Source: Lutibacter sp. (lineage in GTDB: Bacteria > Bacteroidota > Bacteroidia > Flavobacteriales > Flavobacteriaceae). Taken from it: DNA of 64,000 nt. Positions 28,342 to 37,315 of the stretch are shown in pieces. The stretch covers positions 1 to 64,000 of the forward strand of contig NZ_JAKIUR010000002.1 in assembly GCF_021647475.1 (NCBI RefSeq), in the 5' to 3' direction. The notes under the pieces are model-generated. The model did no database searches, was not told the DNA's origin, and was given only the letters and a program-made list of their open reading frames with translations. Numbering within the stretch: the first letter of the stretch is position 1; every line of letters begins with the position of its first letter. Both the position numbers and the translations under genes were made by a program.

Positions 28342-29790
28342 ATGACTACTATATCAAACAAACGAATAAACATTTATTTTATCACTATAGTCATTACTTT
28401 AGGAGGATTGTTATTTGGGTATGATACTGGAGTTATTAACGGTACCCAATTTTACTTTTCAAAATATTTTGAGCTAACGGGTGCATTAAAAGGGTTTATA
28501 GTAAGCAGTGCATTGTTAGGTGCATTAGTTGGAGCCGCAGGAGCAGGTTTGTTGAGTAAAAAAGTAGGTCGAAAAAAATCATTGATTATTGGGGCTGTAT
28601 TATTTATAATATCTGCTTGGGGGTCAGGACTGCCAAGTATGTTGCCACAATCCACAACCTTATTGGTAATATTTAGAATTATTGGGGGAATAGCTATTGG
28701 AATTGCTTCTATGAATGCACCAATGTACATTGCAGAAATTGCCCCTGCTAAAAAACGAGGGAATTTGGTAACGTTTTATCAATTAGCGATTGTCATCGGA
28801 TTTTTCGTAGTGTTTTTAGCTACTTATTTTATAGGAAATGAATTAACTGAAGCTCAAAATATTTCTTTTGGTTGGAGGCAAATGTTTTGGTCAGAATTAA
28901 TTCCAGCATTTTTATTTTTAATCCTATTATTTTTTGTGCCTAAAAGTCCAAGATGGCTAATGATAAATAACAAAGAGATTGAAGCAAAAAATATTTTAAA
29001 AAGAATTCATGGAGAAACTATTGCAGTAAAAGAATTTTCTGAAATTAAAGAATCCATAGATAAAGATATAAAATCAGCTAAAGTTTCAGTATTTACAAAA
29101 TCGTTACTGCCAATTGTAATTATTGGAACAGTATTATCGGTTTTACAGCAATTTACTGGAATAAATGCAGTGTTGTATTATGGAGCAGATATTTTTGAAC
29201 AAGCATTAGGTTTTGGACAAGATGATATTTTAAAACAACAAATCCTGTTAGCTACGGTTAATTTACTATTTACATTTATTGCTATGTTTACGGTAGATAA
29301 AATTGGTAGAAAACCATTATTAATGATTGGAGGATTTGGTATGTTAATAGGGTTTTTAATGATGGGATTCACTTTGTATTTTAGTAGTTATTCATATATA
29401 AACTCAGCAGGAATACCAGGAATTTCACCAACGGAAGGTGTTATAAGTTTAATTGGAATTTTAATTTTTATTGGCTCTTTTGCAATGTCTATGGGACCTG
29501 TGGTTTGGGTAATATTATCAGAAATATTTCCAAATAAAATAAGAAGTGCAGCAATGTCAATAGCCGTTGCAGGTCAATGGTTAGCAAATTACTTTGTGTC
29601 ACAAACTTTCCCAATTATGGTAGATAGCAATGCTAATAAATTGCAAATTGATGGAGGTATTTGGAATCATGCGTTACCCTATTTTGTGTTCTCTTTCTTT
29701 ATCATAATTATCATTGTATTCGTTTGGAAGTTTATACCTGAAACTAAAGGAAAAACCTTAGAAGAAATGGAAACAGTATTTCAAAAATAA
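28342..29790 (+). CDS. MFS sugar porter
   Basis: A 482-residue inner-membrane transporter of the sugar porter family with twelve helices. The motifs seen are FGYDTGVINGTQ in helix 1, the RxGRRx-like KKVGRKKS loop, PMYIAEIAPAKKRG after helix 4, QQFTGINAVLYYG in helix 7, DKIGRKPLL, and the PETKGKTLEEME end. These are the standard XylE/GLUT signatures. It probably takes up glucose or another monosaccharide released by the GH3 enzyme, completing the route from polysaccharide to cytoplasm. It is 104 bases from the GH3 gene on the same strand. Confidence 0.93.
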   Translation: MTTISNKRINIYFITIVITLGGLLFGYDTGVINGTQFYFSKYFELTGALKGFIVSSALLGALVGAAGAGLLSKKVGRKKSLIIGAVLFIISAWGSGLPSMLPQSTTLLVIFRIIGGIAIGIASMNAPMYIAEIAPAKKRGNLVTFYQLAIVIGFFVVFLATYFIGNELTEAQNISFGWRQMFWSELIPAFLFLILLFFVPKSPRWLMINNKEIEAKNILKRIHGETIAVKEFSEIKESIDKDIKSAKVSVFTKSLLPIVIIGTVLSVLQQFTGINAVLYYGADIFEQALGFGQDDILKQQILLATVNLLFTFIAMFTVDKIGRKPLLMIGGFGMLIGFLMMGFTLYFSSYSYINSAGIPGISPTEGVISLIGILIFIGSFAMSMGPVVWVILSEIFPNKIRSAAMSIAVAGQWLANYFVSQTFPIMVDSNANKLQIDGGIWNHALPYFVFSFFIIIIIVFVWKFIPETKGKTLEEMETVFQK

Positions 29791-29866
29791 AAAGTTATTA
29801 AGAAAACTTTAACGTTTATTTTTTAGTGATAATAGCCCTTTACACGACATAATTATAATTATTGTT

Positions 29867-29874
29867 TAAATTTG
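29867..29874 (+). promoter_or_regulatory. Candidate promoter -7 box of the dsbD-like gene
   Basis: TAAATTTG, an exact TAnnTTTG box, lies 31 bases before the ATG at 29906. No clear -33 box was seen. Confidence 0.45.
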
Positions 29875-29905
29875 AAATCATAAATTTATTACTAAGTTTT
29901 TAAAC

Positions 29906-31897
29906 ATGAAAAAAAATCTATTATTATTTGTGTTTGTGTTGTTTAGCCTTACTGCTTTCAGCCAAATCTACAATCCTGTAAAATGGAAAACTTCCACAGA
30001 AAAAATATCAGATAACACTTATAATTTAGTAATAACAGCCACTATTGAAGAGAACTGGCATTTATACTCTCAATTTGTACCCGAAGACGGACCTATACCA
30101 ACAGCATTTACTTTTACTAAAACAAATGATTTTGAATTAATTGGCAAACCTTCAGAAGATAAGGGGCATACTATTAATGATAAGGTGTTTAATATGAAAA
30201 TTAAATTCTTTGAAAACAAAGCAACGTTTAAACAGAAAATTAAAATTTTAACGAATAAAAATATCAAAATTAAAGGTGAAGTAGAATTTATGACTTGTGA
30301 TGATACCAGTTGTTTACCACCATCATACATTGATTTAAACTTTTCAATTCCTTCAAATACCGCTATTACAAAAGCAACTCCTGTTTTTAATAATACAATA
30401 GCTAAAACCGAACAAGTAAAAGAAAAAACAACTGAAAAGAAAACAACTAAAAAGAAAACCAATAAAACATTATTAAGTATTTTTATAATTGCATTTTTAT
30501 CAGGATTTGCAGCATTACTTACACCTTGCGTTTTCCCTATGATTCCTATGACGGTAAGTTATTTTACAAAGCAAAGTAAAACTAGAGCAATAGGCATTAG
30601 AAATGCTATAATTTACGGACTTTCTATTGTTATTATTTATGTTTTATTAGGAACAATAGTAAGTGCAATTTTTGGTGCTGATGCATTAAACGCACTCTCT
30701 ACTAATGTTTGGTTCAATGTTATATTTTTCTTGCTATTAGTCATTTTTGCCATTTCCTTTTTAGGAGCTTTTGAAATTGTTTTGCCAAGCTCTTGGGGAA
30801 CAAAAATAGATTCAGAGGCTGATAGAGGCGGTGTTATTGGCATATTTTTTATGGCATTAGCTTTGGCAATTGTTTCATTTTCTTGTACCGGACCAATTGT
30901 TGGAACCTTATTAGTACAAGCAGCAGCAGGAGGAAATCAAGTTGGCCCAATCATTGGAATGTTAGGTTTTTCATTGGCATTAGCAATTCCATTTACGCTA
31001 TTTGCCGCTTTCCCGGGTTGGATGAATTCCTTACCAAAATCTGGAGGATGGTTAAATACCGTAAAAGTAGTGCTAGGATTTTTAGAACTTGCTTTAGCTT
31101 TTAAATTTTTATCAAATGCCGATTTAGTTTTGGATTTACATTGGTTTGAAAGAGAAGTTTTTATTGCCATTTGGATTGCCATTTTTGGTACGTTAACCCT
31201 TTATCTTTTTGGAAAAATACAATTACCACATGATTCGCCTATAAACCATATTTCAGTGGGCAGATTAAGTTTAGGATTAATAACCTTAACATTTACCATT
31301 TATATGATTCCTGGCTTATGGGGAGCTCCATTAAATTTAATTAGTGCATTTCCACCACCACAACATTATAGTGAATCTCCTTACGGAGTAGGATTTTCCA
31401 AATTAGGTAATGGTGGCAATCAAAATATCTCCGAGCTACCCGATGGTGCTCATTTAATGGCTCCGTATGATATTTTAACTTTTAATGATTACGATAAAGG
31501 ATTGGCTTATGCAAAAAAAGTAAATAAGCCAGTAATGTTAGATTTTACAGGAAAAGCTTGTGTAAATTGTAGAAAAATGGAGCAAAATGTTTGGGTAAAA
31601 GATAAAGTATTGGCAATTTTAAAGAATGATGTAGTATTAATTTCACTATACGTTGATGATAAAAGAAAATTACCCGAAGGTGAAGCGGTAGATTCTAAGT
31701 TAAATCCAGGTAAAAAATTACGATATATCGGTCAGAAATGGAGTGAAATGGAAACCATTAAATACGGAACAAATGCACAGCCTTTTTATGTTTTAATTAA
31801 TCAAAATGAAGAAAATTTAAATGATCCTGTTGGATATACTCCAGATGTAGATGAGTTTTATAACTGGCTTAAAGATGGAATAAAAAATTATAAATAA
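29906..31897 (+). CDS. dsbD: Thiol:disulfide interchange protein, DsbD-like
   Basis: A 663-residue protein with the three parts of DsbD. There is a signal peptide (TAFSQ), an N-terminal immunoglobulin-like domain with a Cys pair in MTCDDTSCLPPS, and a lysine-rich linker. A CcdA-like membrane domain of about eight helices follows (LTPCVFPMIPMTVSYFTK; a second Cys in SFSCTGPIVGTLL). The C-terminal thioredoxin domain has the active site C552-V-N-C555. It moves electrons from cytoplasmic thioredoxin across the inner membrane to periplasmic thiol proteins, for example for cytochrome c maturation. It is followed by a dispersed repeat and a terminator. Confidence 0.92.
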   Translation: MKKNLLLFVFVLFSLTAFSQIYNPVKWKTSTEKISDNTYNLVITATIEENWHLYSQFVPEDGPIPTAFTFTKTNDFELIGKPSEDKGHTINDKVFNMKIKFFENKATFKQKIKILTNKNIKIKGEVEFMTCDDTSCLPPSYIDLNFSIPSNTAITKATPVFNNTIAKTEQVKEKTTEKKTTKKKTNKTLLSIFIIAFLSGFAALLTPCVFPMIPMTVSYFTKQSKTRAIGIRNAIIYGLSIVIIYVLLGTIVSAIFGADALNALSTNVWFNVIFFLLLVIFAISFLGAFEIVLPSSWGTKIDSEADRGGVIGIFFMALALAIVSFSCTGPIVGTLLVQAAAGGNQVGPIIGMLGFSLALAIPFTLFAAFPGWMNSLPKSGGWLNTVKVVLGFLELALAFKFLSNADLVLDLHWFEREVFIAIWIAIFGTLTLYLFGKIQLPHDSPINHISVGRLSLGLITLTFTIYMIPGLWGAPLNLISAFPPPQHYSESPYGVGFSKLGNGGNQNISELPDGAHLMAPYDILTFNDYDKGLAYAKKVNKPVMLDFTGKACVNCRKMEQNVWVKDKVLAILKNDVVLISLYVDDKRKLPEGEAVDSKLNPGKKLRYIGQKWSEMETIKYGTNAQPFYVLINQNEENLNDPVGYTPDVDEFYNWLKDGIKNYK

Positions 31898-31909
31898 AAA
31901 TCCATTTTT

Positions 31910-32095
31910 TTGATAAAATTTCGTCAATTCGAGTGAATTTTAGCCTTTTTAGGCTTAAAATTAGTATCGAGAATAGGTTTCTTTAAAAAAAAACCGTTTT
32001 CAATACAATTTTTTATCAAAAATTACCTGCCTTGCCGTCAGGCAGGCTTGAACTTACGTAACAGTAAGTTTAAAAAGTCAAAATGCACAACGAGT
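31910..32095. repeat. Dispersed palindromic repeat, family R, copy 1
   Basis: Shares long stretches with copies at 51271, 57624 and 59239. Common parts are the TTTCGTCAATTCGAGTGAAT segment, a GCCTTTTTAGGC hairpin and AAATTAGTATCGAGAA. It ends TCAAAATGCACAACGAGT, the family terminal sequence. Compared with the copy at 59239 it holds an extra GC-rich stem-loop of about 21 bases near 32025-32047. Confidence 0.85.
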
Positions 32096-32122
32096 AAATA
32101 AAATTAGATTTTTATTGTAACG

Positions 32123-32164
32123 GAAACACGCTGATTTTATTTAAATTAGCGTGTTTCTTTTTTT
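32123..32164 (+). terminator. Rho-independent terminator for the dsbD-like gene
   Basis: GAAACACGCT (32123-32132) pairs with AGCGTGTTTC (32148-32157), followed by seven T residues. It lies beyond the family R repeat. Confidence 0.85.
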
Positions 32165-32182
32165 AAATTAAAATGAAGTATT

Positions 32183-33718
32183 ATGGCTAAGGATTCTAAG
32201 TTAGATTTAGAAAATAAATTGGAGGTAAAAGATGGAGAAATCAATGCTGATTTAACCGAATTAGAAATTTATTTTAAGCCTTTTAGAAAAAACATTATTG
32301 GAAATGGACAAACATTTTCTACTCCTTTTGGTGAAAAAAAAATCATTTATACCGATTGGACTGCTAGTGGAAGAATGTACCGCCCAATTGAAGAAAAATT
32401 GATAAATGTTTTTGGTCCTTTTGTTGCTAATACGCATACCGAAACTTCCACTACAGGTTCAGTGATGACTTCAGCATATCATAAAGCTAGAAGAATTATT
32501 AAAAATCATGTAAATGCAAATGCGGATGATGTTTTAATAACTAGCGGAAGCGGAATGACTGGTGTAATTAATAAATTTCAACGGATTTTAGGCTTAAAAG
32601 TAGCGGAAAATTTAAAAGAATATACTCATATTCCTTTAGATTTAAAACCTATTGTGTTTATTTCACATATGGAACATCATTCTAATCAAACTTCTTGGTT
32701 AGAAACCATAGCCGATGTAGAAATTATTCCATGTCAAGATAATGGATTATTTTGCTTTAAAAGTTTTAAAAAATTATTAGAAAAATATAAAAACAGACCT
32801 ATAAAAATAGCTTCTATTACAGCGTGTTCAAATGTTACAGGAATTAGAACTGATTACCATAAAATTGCAAAAATGATTCATGGTTACGGTGGACTTTGTT
32901 TTGTTGATTTTGCTTGCTCTGCACCCTATGTTGCTATGGATATGCATCCATCAGAAAAAGAAACCTATTTAGATGCTATTTTCTTTTCACCACATAAATT
33001 TTTAGGAGGTCCCGGATCTTCTGGAGTACTTATTTTTAATAAAAAACTCTATAAAAATATGGTTCCTGATAATCCTGGTGGCGGAACAGTTATGTACACA
33101 AATCCTTGGGGAGCACATGATTATATTGATGATATTGAAACTAGGGAAGATGGTGGTACTCCAGGATTTTTACAAGCAATAAAAATAGCTTTGGCAATTC
33201 AACTTAAAGAGCAAATGAAGGTAGATAAAATTTTAGCAAGGGAACACGAAATAAATGCCATTATTTTTAAAAAACTTTCTGAAATTCCAAACCTTACTAT
33301 CTTAGCAAAACAACATACCGATAGATTAGGGATTTTTTCGTTTTTTGTAGAAAATGCTCATTTTAATTTAATTGTAAAATTGTTAAATGATAAGTTCGGA
33401 ATTCAAACTCGTGGAGGTTGTTCTTGTGCGGGAACTTATGGACATTATTTATTGCATTTAGATCAACAAACTTCTGAAAACATTGAAGATCAAATAAGCG
33501 AAGGTTGTTTAATTGAGAGACCAGGTTGGGTTCGTATGTCTATTCATCCAACTATTAGTAATAAAGAAATTTTGTTTGTGTGTGAAAGTATCAAAAAAGT
33601 TGCTGAAAATTTTGAAGAATGGGGAAAAGATTATGAATATGATGCTATAAAAAATGAATTCACTTATAAATTTGGTGAATCTTCAGAAAAAAAATTAGTA
33701 AATAATTGGTTCAAATAA
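32183..33718 (+). CDS. Aminotransferase class V-fold PLP enzyme (cysteine desulfurase-like)
   Basis: A 511-residue PLP enzyme of the class V aminotransferase / SufS-like group. Seen: SGSGMTGVINKFQR and HMEHHSNQTSWLE (PLP contacts), FVDFACSAPYV with the Asp that holds the PLP ring, SPHKFLGGPGSSG with the Schiff-base Lys272, and RGGCSCAGTYGH, where cysteine desulfurases carry the sulphur-accepting Cys. It is about 100 residues longer than SufS, with an N-terminal extension and a longer C-terminus. No Suf or Isc scaffold gene is near, so a dedicated cysteine or selenocysteine lyase role is possible. The substrate is not established. Confidence 0.85.
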   Translation: MAKDSKLDLENKLEVKDGEINADLTELEIYFKPFRKNIIGNGQTFSTPFGEKKIIYTDWTASGRMYRPIEEKLINVFGPFVANTHTETSTTGSVMTSAYHKARRIIKNHVNANADDVLITSGSGMTGVINKFQRILGLKVAENLKEYTHIPLDLKPIVFISHMEHHSNQTSWLETIADVEIIPCQDNGLFCFKSFKKLLEKYKNRPIKIASITACSNVTGIRTDYHKIAKMIHGYGGLCFVDFACSAPYVAMDMHPSEKETYLDAIFFSPHKFLGGPGSSGVLIFNKKLYKNMVPDNPGGGTVMYTNPWGAHDYIDDIETREDGGTPGFLQAIKIALAIQLKEQMKVDKILAREHEINAIIFKKLSEIPNLTILAKQHTDRLGIFSFFVENAHFNLIVKLLNDKFGIQTRGGCSCAGTYGHYLLHLDQQTSENIEDQISEGCLIERPGWVRMSIHPTISNKEILFVCESIKKVAENFEEWGKDYEYDAIKNEFTYKFGESSEKKLVNNWFK

Positions 33719-33742
33719 ACGTATTAAACCTAGATGTTTTTA

Positions 33743-33750
33743 TATATTTG
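33743..33750 (+). promoter_or_regulatory. Candidate promoter -7 box of the hupE-like gene
   Basis: TATATTTG fits TAnnTTTG, 22 bases before the ATG at 33773. Confidence 0.4.
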
Positions 33751-33772
33751 GGTTTGAAATTTTAAAAAAATA

Positions 33773-34357
33773 ATGGATAATTTTATTTTCTTTCTCAAAC
33801 AAGGCTTATTTCATGTGTTAGATTGGAGTGCTTATGATCATATTTTATTTTTAATTGCCTTAACAGTGGTATATGATTTTAAAAATCTAAAAAAAGTAAT
33901 TTGGTTAATTTCAGCTTTTACAGTTGGGCATACGTTAACACTAATACTATCTTCATACAACGTAATTTCTATAAGTACAAAATGGGTTGAATTTTTAATA
34001 GCTATCACTATTTTAATTACCGCTTTAGTTAATATTTTCTATGTAAAAAATACCACTAAGCAAACCAAAACTAATATAAATCTAGTATTTGCATTATTTT
34101 TTGGATTAATTCACGGGCTTTCATTTTCGGGGTATTTTAAAATGTTAATTGGCAGTTCGCACAGTAAATTAATTCCTTTGTTAGAATTTGCTTTAGGAAT
34201 TGAAATGGCACAAATTATTATTGTTATTATTGTTTTAATTGTTGGATTTATTTTTCAAACTATATTTCGTTTTTCAAAAAGAGATTGGGTTTTAATTATT
34301 TCATCTATTGTAATTGGCGTTGTTTTGCCAATTTTAAAAAGAAATATTTTTTGGTAA
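33773..34357 (+). CDS. HupE/UreJ-like membrane protein
   Basis: A 194-residue integral membrane protein with about six helices. It shows the family's DHILFLIALT and FTVGHTLTLILS histidine motifs in the N-terminal half and GLIHGLSFSGYF in the second half. HupE/UreJ proteins are often linked to nickel or cobalt uptake for hydrogenase or urease, but neither enzyme is encoded here. In Flavobacteriia this family is widespread without them, so a general metal-transport role is only an inference. Confidence 0.82.
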   Translation: MDNFIFFLKQGLFHVLDWSAYDHILFLIALTVVYDFKNLKKVIWLISAFTVGHTLTLILSSYNVISISTKWVEFLIAITILITALVNIFYVKNTTKQTKTNINLVFALFFGLIHGLSFSGYFKMLIGSSHSKLIPLLEFALGIEMAQIIIVIIVLIVGFIFQTIFRFSKRDWVLIISSIVIGVVLPILKRNIFW

Positions 34358-34413
34358 ATTTTAACTTTAAAAAGAAAAGTTTCTTAGTACTTTCGTAATT
34401 CCTTTTAATTAAA

Positions 34414-34836
34414 ATGAATAAAAAACTGCTAAAATACGATAAAGCTTATATGAGAATGGCTTTGGAATGGGCAAAATTATCATACTGCGAGCGAAAAAAA
34501 GTAGGGGCTTTAATTGTAAAAGAAAGAATGATTATCTCTGATGGATTTAATGGAACGCCAACAGGGTTTGAAAATAATTGTGAAGAAAGCGAAAAAACAA
34601 AATGGTACGTTTTACATGCTGAAGCTAATGCAATATTAAAAGTAGCATCTTCAACACAATCTTGTAAAAATGCTACGTTATATATAACCATGTCACCTTG
34701 CAAAGAATGTAGTAAATTAATACATCAATCAGGAATTAAAAGAGTAGTATATGCAAACGCGTATAAAGATACCACAGGCTTAGATTTTTTAGAAAAAGCA
34801 GGTGTAGAAATAATGCATCTTAAAAATTTAAAATGA
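34414..34836 (+). CDS. dCMP deaminase family protein
   Basis: A 140-residue zinc deaminase. The metal site is HAEANAIL (zinc His and catalytic Glu) plus PCKECSKLIHQSG (two zinc Cys). The N-terminal KVGALIVKERMIISDGFNGTP is typical of deoxycytidylate deaminases (ComEB-type), which make dUMP for thymidylate synthesis. The stop overlaps the ATG of the S41 peptidase (ATGA), indicating translational coupling. Confidence 0.92.
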   Translation: MNKKLLKYDKAYMRMALEWAKLSYCERKKVGALIVKERMIISDGFNGTPTGFENNCEESEKTKWYVLHAEANAILKVASSTQSCKNATLYITMSPCKECSKLIHQSGIKRVVYANAYKDTTGLDFLEKAGVEIMHLKNLK

Positions 34837-36458
34837 CAAACAGAAAAATAACTTTACCATTATATTTAGCAATTTCAGTTGTTATAGGAATTGCAATAGG
34901 TACACTCTTTAACTTTAAAAAGAAACCTGCATTATTTAGTTCAAACACTAATGAAGCTAAAATAAAAAGGTTAATAGATTACATAAATTACGATTATGTA
35001 GATAAAGTTGATACCGATAGTTTATTAGATGATGCCATTACTAAAATGTTGAGCGAATTAGATCCACATTCGGTTTATATTCCTAAAAATGAATTAAAGA
35101 GTATAACGGAAACCATGCAAGGAAAATTTGTTGGAATTGGAGTTTCATTTTTAATGCATAATGATACTGTTGCGGTAAGTAGCGTTATTAAAGGAGGTCC
35201 AAGTGAAAAAGCAGGAATTAAAGCTGGAGATAGAATATTGGTGGCTAATAAAGATACCCTTTACGGAAAAGCTATATTACATAAAGCTGAAGTTGCTGAA
35301 AACAAAGCTAAAACTATTTCAGGGAATAGAAAACTTTCTGATGCAGTTATAAAATCATTAAAAGGTGAGCCAGATACTAAAGTTAACGTTTCAGTTTACA
35401 GAAAATCTTCCAATAAAATTCTAAATTTTAAAATTACAAGAGGCGAAGTGCCAATTATTAGTGTTCCTTCTTACTATATGATTAATAAAAAATTAGGATA
35501 TATAAAAATTGACCGTTTTGCCAGAACCACTTATAAAGAGTTTAAAACAGCTTTAGAGGATTTAAAATCAGAAGGAATGACTTCCTTAATATTAGATTTA
35601 AGAGGAAATCCAGGTGGATTTATGGATATAGCAGATAAAATTGCTGATGAATTTTTAAAAGATGGTAAATTAATAGTTTTCACAAAAAATAAAAATGGCG
35701 AAGTCGATAAAATCTATGCAACAGGAAAAGGAGAATTTGAAAATAATAAAGTGTATGTTTTAATAAATGAAAATTCTGCTTCGGCTAGTGAAATTATATC
35801 AGGAGCATTACAAGATAATGATAGAGGAATTATTGTAGGCAGACGATCCTTCGGAAAAGGTTTAGTACAACAAGAAATGGATTTAGGTGATGGTTCAGCC
35901 GTTAGACTTACTACAGCTAGATATTATACGCCAACGGGAAGATCAATTCAAAAACCATACAATCATAAAGATAATACAGCTTATAGAAACGATTATTTAA
36001 ATCGTATTCATAATGGAGAATTACTATCAAAAGATAGTATCAAAATTGATGATAAATTAAAATATACAACGCCAAAAGGCAAAATTGTGTATGGTGGTGG
36101 CGGAATTATACCAGATGTTTTTGTACCAATAGATACTACCAGTGTTTTTAGTAATAAACTATTTGGAAGGCTAAATGAGTTTGTATTTAATTATGTAGAT
36201 GATCATAGAAAAGAATTGAGTTCATGGAAACTAAAAGATTTTGTAACTAATTTTGATCATTCAAATAAGGTTATAAATTCTTATTTAAATTTTATTGATG
36301 TAAAAAAACCTATATCACCCAAAGCTAAAGAAAATTTAAAAATCTATTTAAAAGGCCTAATTGCTCGTAATTTATTTGGCGAAATAGGGTACAATATGGT
36401 AACTCAAAACAATGATAATATGATTCAAAAAGTTATTGAGTTAGATCAAAAAGACTAA
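34833..36458 (+). CDS. S41 family C-terminal processing peptidase
   Basis: A 541-residue CtpA-like protease. An N-terminal membrane anchor (YLAISVVIGIAIGTLF) exports it to the periplasm. A PDZ domain follows (GIGVSFLMHNDTVAVSSVIKGGPSEKAGI, about 100-190). The S41 protease domain carries the catalytic Ser in NENSASASEIISGAL and the Lys in RRSFGKGLVQ. A roughly 150-residue C-terminal extension is usual in Bacteroidota. It trims or degrades periplasmic proteins at their C-termini. Its start overlaps the deaminase stop. Confidence 0.93.
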   Translation: MTNRKITLPLYLAISVVIGIAIGTLFNFKKKPALFSSNTNEAKIKRLIDYINYDYVDKVDTDSLLDDAITKMLSELDPHSVYIPKNELKSITETMQGKFVGIGVSFLMHNDTVAVSSVIKGGPSEKAGIKAGDRILVANKDTLYGKAILHKAEVAENKAKTISGNRKLSDAVIKSLKGEPDTKVNVSVYRKSSNKILNFKITRGEVPIISVPSYYMINKKLGYIKIDRFARTTYKEFKTALEDLKSEGMTSLILDLRGNPGGFMDIADKIADEFLKDGKLIVFTKNKNGEVDKIYATGKGEFENNKVYVLINENSASASEIISGALQDNDRGIIVGRRSFGKGLVQQEMDLGDGSAVRLTTARYYTPTGRSIQKPYNHKDNTAYRNDYLNRIHNGELLSKDSIKIDDKLKYTTPKGKIVYGGGGIIPDVFVPIDTTSVFSNKLFGRLNEFVFNYVDDHRKELSSWKLKDFVTNFDHSNKVINSYLNFIDVKKPISPKAKENLKIYLKGLIARNLFGEIGYNMVTQNNDNMIQKVIELDQKD

Positions 36459-36484
36459 TATTATTAGTTATTAACTGTAAAGTG

Positions 36485-36492
36485 TATCTTTG
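36485..36492 (+). promoter_or_regulatory. Candidate promoter -7 box of the lpxH-like gene
   Basis: TATCTTTG fits TAnnTTTG and ends 21 bases before the TTG start at 36513. Confidence 0.4.
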
Positions 36493-36512
36493 GCGAACAA
36501 AATAATATAACA

Positions 36513-37265
36513 TTGAATACTCCTAAAAAAATATACTTTGCTTCTGATCAGCATTTTGGAGCTCCAACTACTGAAAAGAGTAAAATTAGAGAAAAAAAAT
36601 TTATTGATTGGTTAGATGCTATTAAAAAAGATGCTGAAGCTGTTTTTTTGTTAGGAGATTTATTTGATTTTTGGTTTGAGTATAAAACAGTTGTTCCAAA
36701 AGGATTTATTAGAGTTTTAGGAAAATTAGCTGAATTAAAAGATAGCGGAATAAAAATTCATTTTTTTGTAGGAAACCATGATTTGTGGATGAAAGATTAT
36801 TTTGAAAAAGAACTAAATATTCCTATTTATCGGAAGCCTACTGAATTCACCTTTAATAATAAATTATTTCTAATTGGTCATGGTGATGGATTAGGACCTG
36901 GAGATAAAGGATATAAACGAATGAAAAAGGTGTTTACAAACCCTTTTTCAAATTGGCTATACAAATGGTTGCATCCAGATATTGGAATGCAATTAGCTCA
37001 ATACTTATCTCTTAAAAATAAATTGATTTCAGGTGAAGAAGATATTAAATTTTTAGGAGAAGAAAACGAATGGCTCGTTCAATATTGTAAGAAAAAATTA
37101 GTACACAAACAGTATGATTTCTTTGTTTTTGGGCATAGGCATTTACCTATGGAAATAGCTGTTTCTGAAAATTCAAAATATATTAATACTGGAGATTGGA
37201 TTACCCATTTTACCTATGGCGAATTTGATGGAGAACAATTAAGATTAAAAAAATATAAATCATAA
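36513..37265 (+). CDS. lpxH: UDP-2,3-diacylglucosamine diphosphatase-like metallophosphoesterase
   Basis: A 250-residue calcineurin-type phosphoesterase with all five metal motifs in order: ASDQHFG, GDLFDFWFEY, GNHDLWM, GHGDGLGPGDKGYKRM and FGHRHLP. This pattern fits the LpxH group that removes UMP during lipid A synthesis at the inner membrane. No ATG or GTG lies in a position that would keep the first metal motif near the N-terminus, so the TTG at 36513 is the likely start. The gene ends at a strong shared terminator. Confidence 0.87.
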   Translation: MNTPKKIYFASDQHFGAPTTEKSKIREKKFIDWLDAIKKDAEAVFLLGDLFDFWFEYKTVVPKGFIRVLGKLAELKDSGIKIHFFVGNHDLWMKDYFEKELNIPIYRKPTEFTFNNKLFLIGHGDGLGPGDKGYKRMKKVFTNPFSNWLYKWLHPDIGMQLAQYLSLKNKLISGEEDIKFLGEENEWLVQYCKKKLVHKQYDFFVFGHRHLPMEIAVSENSKYINTGDWITHFTYGEFDGEQLRLKKYKS

Positions 37266-37270
37266 AAAAA

Positions 37271-37294
37271 AGAGGCTAATTAGCCTCTTTTTTT
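37271..37294 (+). terminator. Bidirectional terminator between lpxH-like and TonB receptor genes
   Basis: The perfect palindrome AGAGGCTAATTAGCCTCT (37271-37288) has an A run on its left and a T run on its right. It serves both the plus-strand lpxH-like gene and the minus-strand TonB receptor. Confidence 0.9.
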
Positions 37295-37315
37295 ACCATA
37301 GTATTAATATTTTTC

